This document shows, piece by piece, positions 14,502-16,137 of a DNA stretch of 16,137 bases. Position numbers and translations under genes: made by a program. The notes under the pieces are model-generated. The model was not told where the DNA came from. It searched no databases and saw only the letters and a program-made list of their open reading frames with translations. The DNA is from Spirochaetaceae bacterium. GTDB lineage: Bacteria > Spirochaetota > Spirochaetia > WRBN01. How positions within the stretch are numbered: position 1 is the first letter of the stretch; each line of letters begins with the position of its first letter. Where the stretch lies: positions 1 to 16,137 of the forward strand of contig JAHHUI010000022.1 in NCBI GenBank assembly GCA_020024055.1, given 5' to 3'.

Positions 14502-15470
14502 TCAATATGAATTCTTCTGCAAAGCCGCGGCGGCATAGGCCTGGATCAGGCGATATTCCAAACCGTCAATATAGGTGTATCGCGTGATGGGCTCTTCGTT
14601 TTCATTGGGCCATCGGGCTGTCATTTCCCGGGCATTTAATAGATATTTCCATATGGGCCCCAAAGAGAAAAATTTACCCTGCTCATCAATTTGGGGTAGG
14701 CTAGTCTGCACAATGTCATGGTCAAATCGCGCGCGAAAGGGCAGGGCAAGGGTGTTGCTTCTTTCGGATATCAGAGAGCCTGCCTCTTGCTCATTGTTAA
14801 ATTCTAAAATAGGTTTTATCGTCAGGCCATCTGATGTGCGGCTGATATATACAATCATATGAGGGCCATTTTCTTCTTCGAAAGATATACAGACAGAAAT
14901 CTGGGGGAAAAAATAAAAGTCGCGCATCAGATCGCTGATGCGCCTGTATGAGGGCCATTGCCAGGCATTTTGATAGATATTTTGCAGCATGCGGCCAATG
15001 GTGATATTGGTGATGAATTGATTAAGGGAGAGTTGAGATTTTGAGAGAATCAGCATAGACTGTACAGCCTCGCCAAGATGGGCCACCGGAATGGTCAAAG
15101 ATTCCTGCAGGCCCATATTGAATAAATCACCGCTGAGTGTCAATGTCTGTGCACGCAGCAGGGTGTGTATTTTATCCGAAATATCAATAGAGAGTGTTTT
15201 CTCATCTGTAATATATGTCGCAGGCGGTTCTTGGTCAAATTGCAAATACAATACTGTTCCTTGTAAAAGAGGCGCAGGCATCAGTAATTTAACACTATCT
15301 TCTATTATTAAAAAGATTTCGCGTACAGGTTTTGAATATAAAGTGTAAAATACCTTATCAGCCAATTCCCAATTTGGATTTGTTTCTAAATCTTTACGTG
15401 CCTTGGTTATTTTGGGGCTTTCACATGAAAATATAGAGAGAGTACACAGCAATAGAAACAACTTTTTCAT
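14502..15470 (-). CDS. Lipoprotein of an unrecognised family, intact copy
   Basis: This encodes 322 residues beginning MKKLFLLLCTLSIFSCESPK, a compact lipoprotein signal peptide with Cys16 as the lipidation site (the -3 residue is Ile, consistent with the relaxed spirochaetal lipobox). The mature protein has no further membrane segments and many alternating hydrophobic positions, suggesting a beta-rich exported protein. Conserved points with its paralogue at 12331-13365 are NPNWEL, LSGDLFNMGLQESLTIPV, WQWPS, GLTIKPIL, PQIDEQGKFFSL and a C-terminal YIDGLEYRL. I know no function. There is no ribosome binding site before ATG 15470: seven T residues precede it, and a TATACT box ends 6 bases upstream. 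It may be leaderless or coupled to the gene upstream, whose stop is 31 bases away. The decayed copy begins on its stop codon. Confidence 0.85.
   Translation of the reverse strand: MKKLFLLLCTLSIFSCESPKITKARKDLETNPNWELADKVFYTLYSKPVREIFLIIEDSVKLLMPAPLLQGTVLYLQFDQEPPATYITDEKTLSIDISDKIHTLLRAQTLTLSGDLFNMGLQESLTIPVAHLGEAVQSMLILSKSQLSLNQFITNITIGRMLQNIYQNAWQWPSYRRISDLMRDFYFFPQISVCISFEEENGPHMIVYISRTSDGLTIKPILEFNNEQEAGSLISERSNTLALPFRARFDHDIVQTSLPQIDEQGKFFSLGPIWKYLLNAREMTARWPNENEEPITRYTYIDGLEYRLIQAYAAAALQKNSY
14539..14561 (+). repeat. 23-bp direct repeat, copy 2
   Basis: Identical to 13555-13577; it lies in the C-terminal coding part of the intact lipoprotein gene. Confidence 0.85.
15099..15136 (+). repeat. 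38-bp direct repeat, intact-gene copy
   Basis: Identical to 14114-14151; it lies in the intact lipoprotein gene at the SGDLFNMGLQES motif. Confidence 0.9.
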
Positions 15471-15476
15471 AAAAAA

Positions 15477-15505
15477 AGTATAGCATATTTTATCATGGCT
15501 ATCAG
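15477..15505 (-). promoter_or_regulatory. Possible promoter giving a leaderless lipoprotein mRNA
   Basis: On the minus strand, CTGATA (15505-15500) and TATACT (15482-15477) are 17 bases apart. Six bases separate the -10 box from ATG 15470, so transcription would start at or next to the A of the start codon. The -35 box overlaps the end of the upstream gene. Confidence 0.35.
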
Positions 15506-16137
15506 GAATTTTTGCAAAGAAATTGATCCAGAATTTGCGCTGAGATTTTTATATGCCCTAGTAATTCCGGTGCAAATGTTTTCACCTGAAGCTGCTGATA
15601 CATCAACAAAGCAGCAGGATAAATTTTCTGATCTTCGAGTGCGGAAATCCGCTGGTTAAAATGCTCTATTGAGTTCTCTTTTTCTTTATCTTTTGCTGGG
15701 TTTGCAAGGGCGCGCTGAACACGTATCTCTAGAGATTTTATATATGTGCTTAAAAAATCTAAAGTCTCAGCAGGCATAGCCGGCCAGGCATGCTGCCCTG
15801 CGCATTTTTCCAGCAGCTCTTTTTGCTTTTTCCAGAAATTTTTTAAATGAGGGTATTTCTGATTCAATGTGCCTAAATTGCGATGCTGGCGGGCATATAA
15901 ATCCAGACATTCCAGGGCGCATTCTTTTTCTTTATGCACAGTTTTGGCTATGCTTTGCATCCATGCGGGATTGTATCTTTGCCAGTCTTCCTCGTTTTGG
16001 AGCATGGGGGAAAAATGCCGATGCAAAACCCCTTGCCAGAATAATTCATCAAAATGCCGCGCGCCGCCAAAATAAGAAAAATAAATCGCAGAGGGGTCGC
16101 CGGCCAGGCTGCGCCTGAGGCCTGAGATCTCTTTACT
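15502..16137 (-). CDS. Unrecognised protein, 5' end cut off
   Basis: The frame is open to the right edge, so only the C-terminal 211 residues are visible; the apparent TTG start at 16026 is internal. The visible part begins near IYFSYFGGARHFDELFWQGV, followed by an Asn/Trp-rich segment (QNEEDWQRYNPAWMQSIAK). The rest is mostly charged helix with scattered Cys and Leu (for example CALECLDLYARQHRNLG and KEKENSIEHFNQRISALED), ending LGHIKISAQILDQFLCKNS. No membrane segment is visible. I do not recognise a family. Its stop lies 31 bases upstream of the intact lipoprotein gene on the same strand, so the two may be co-transcribed. Confidence 0.7.
   Translation of the reverse strand, partial: SKEISGLRRSLAGDPSAIYFSYFGGARHFDELFWQGVLHRHFSPMLQNEEDWQRYNPAWMQSIAKTVHKEKECALECLDLYARQHRNLGTLNQKYPHLKNFWKKQKELLEKCAGQHAWPAMPAETLDFLSTYIKSLEIRVQRALANPAKDKEKENSIEHFNQRISALEDQKIYPAALLMYQQLQVKTFAPELLGHIKISAQILDQFLCKNS

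Larger units (their letters stand above)
13527..14502 (-). pseudogene. Full-length decayed paralogue of the 14502-15470 lipoprotein
   Basis: Read in several frames, this region recapitulates the intact neighbour from end to end. ATG 14502 overlaps that gene's stop (TGATG). The signal peptide follows, with a TAG at codon 7, then LVPVLFLLILSC with a recognisable lipobox. A frame change leads to NPISQVLYQSYW and QGTVLHPQLDQ, then TISGDLFNMGLQESLSIPVSHL. A further frame gives GYRQNSWR (QNAWQW in the intact copy), then LLRDVHFFPFISV (MRDFYFFPQISV). After another frame change, FDNDAIIQVKPNQADEEGK leads to HAREMRMRW and HGLEYRLIQAYAA, ending at the TGA at 13529-13527. At least one nonsense codon and several frameshifts make it non-functional. 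Short open stretches inside it (for example 122 codons at 14168-14536) are fragments of this relic, not genes. Confidence 0.85.

Noticed and set aside
14168..14536. A 122-codon minus-strand open frame as a separate gene
   Set aside because: Its translation matches part of the lipoprotein family in a shifted frame and starts inside the intact gene, so it belongs to the pseudogene.
1..16137. Sigma-54 (-24/-12) promoters, CRISPR arrays, insertion sequences and rRNA
   Set aside because: I looked for GG-N10-GC type elements in the leaders, regular spaced repeats, transposase motifs and conserved rRNA segments and found none convincing by eye.

Overview
The window looks like part of a spirochaete chromosome (Spirochaetota, treponeme-like). 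This is inferred from a FliD flagellar cap gene followed by three unfamiliar genes and then tsaE-tsaB, an order I recall from treponemes. Other pointers are a reduced nitrogen-PTS-type block (rpoN, hpf, hprK, HPr), several small lipoproteins with the relaxed spirochaetal lipobox, and a tRNA gene without an encoded CCA. Base composition is moderate overall but patchy: a line of tsaB is about 67% G+C by hand count and a line of the next locus about 28%.

Positions 1-4995 (+): the 3' part of fliD, an unrecognised soluble protein, a membrane-anchored PilZ-like protein, an unrecognised 86-residue protein, tsaE and tsaB. Spacing is tight and tsaE/tsaB overlap by ATGA, so this reads as one operon joining flagellar assembly or motility genes to tRNA t6A synthesis.

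Positions 5016-5889 (+): an AT-rich two-gene cassette with its own promoter, encoding a Panacea-domain (DUF4065/SocA-like) protein overlapping a small membrane protein. The layout fits a Panacea-type toxin-antitoxin pair. Each gene is broken by a -1 frame change, and each break lies at an in-phase X_XXY_YYZ slippery heptamer (A_AAA_AAC and G_GGT_TTA). Either the cassette is decaying by single-base losses or both products need -1 frameshifting. This is the most unusual part of the window.

Positions 5902-10746 (-), in transcription order: a Zn/Cd/Pb-type P1B ATPase overlapping rpoN (sigma-54), then hpf, hprK and HPr. HPr has both His15 and Ser46, and HPr kinase/phosphorylase is complete, so a regulatory phosphotransfer module is coded together with sigma-54 and the ribosome-hibernation factor.

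Positions 10826-12328 (+): a class-3 aldehyde dehydrogenase transcribed divergently from the ATPase. It ends 2 bases from a convergent lipoprotein gene.

Positions 12331-16137 (-): three members of one unrecognised lipoprotein family, namely an intact copy (14502-15470), a frameshifted full-length pseudogene joined to its stop codon (13527-14502), and a diverged intact copy (12331-13365). A tRNA-Gly(UCC) gene with a strong promoter sits between the last two. The window ends inside an unrecognised gene. There is no gene-free stretch over 300 bases. I saw no CRISPR array, insertion sequence, rRNA or convincing rho-independent terminator.
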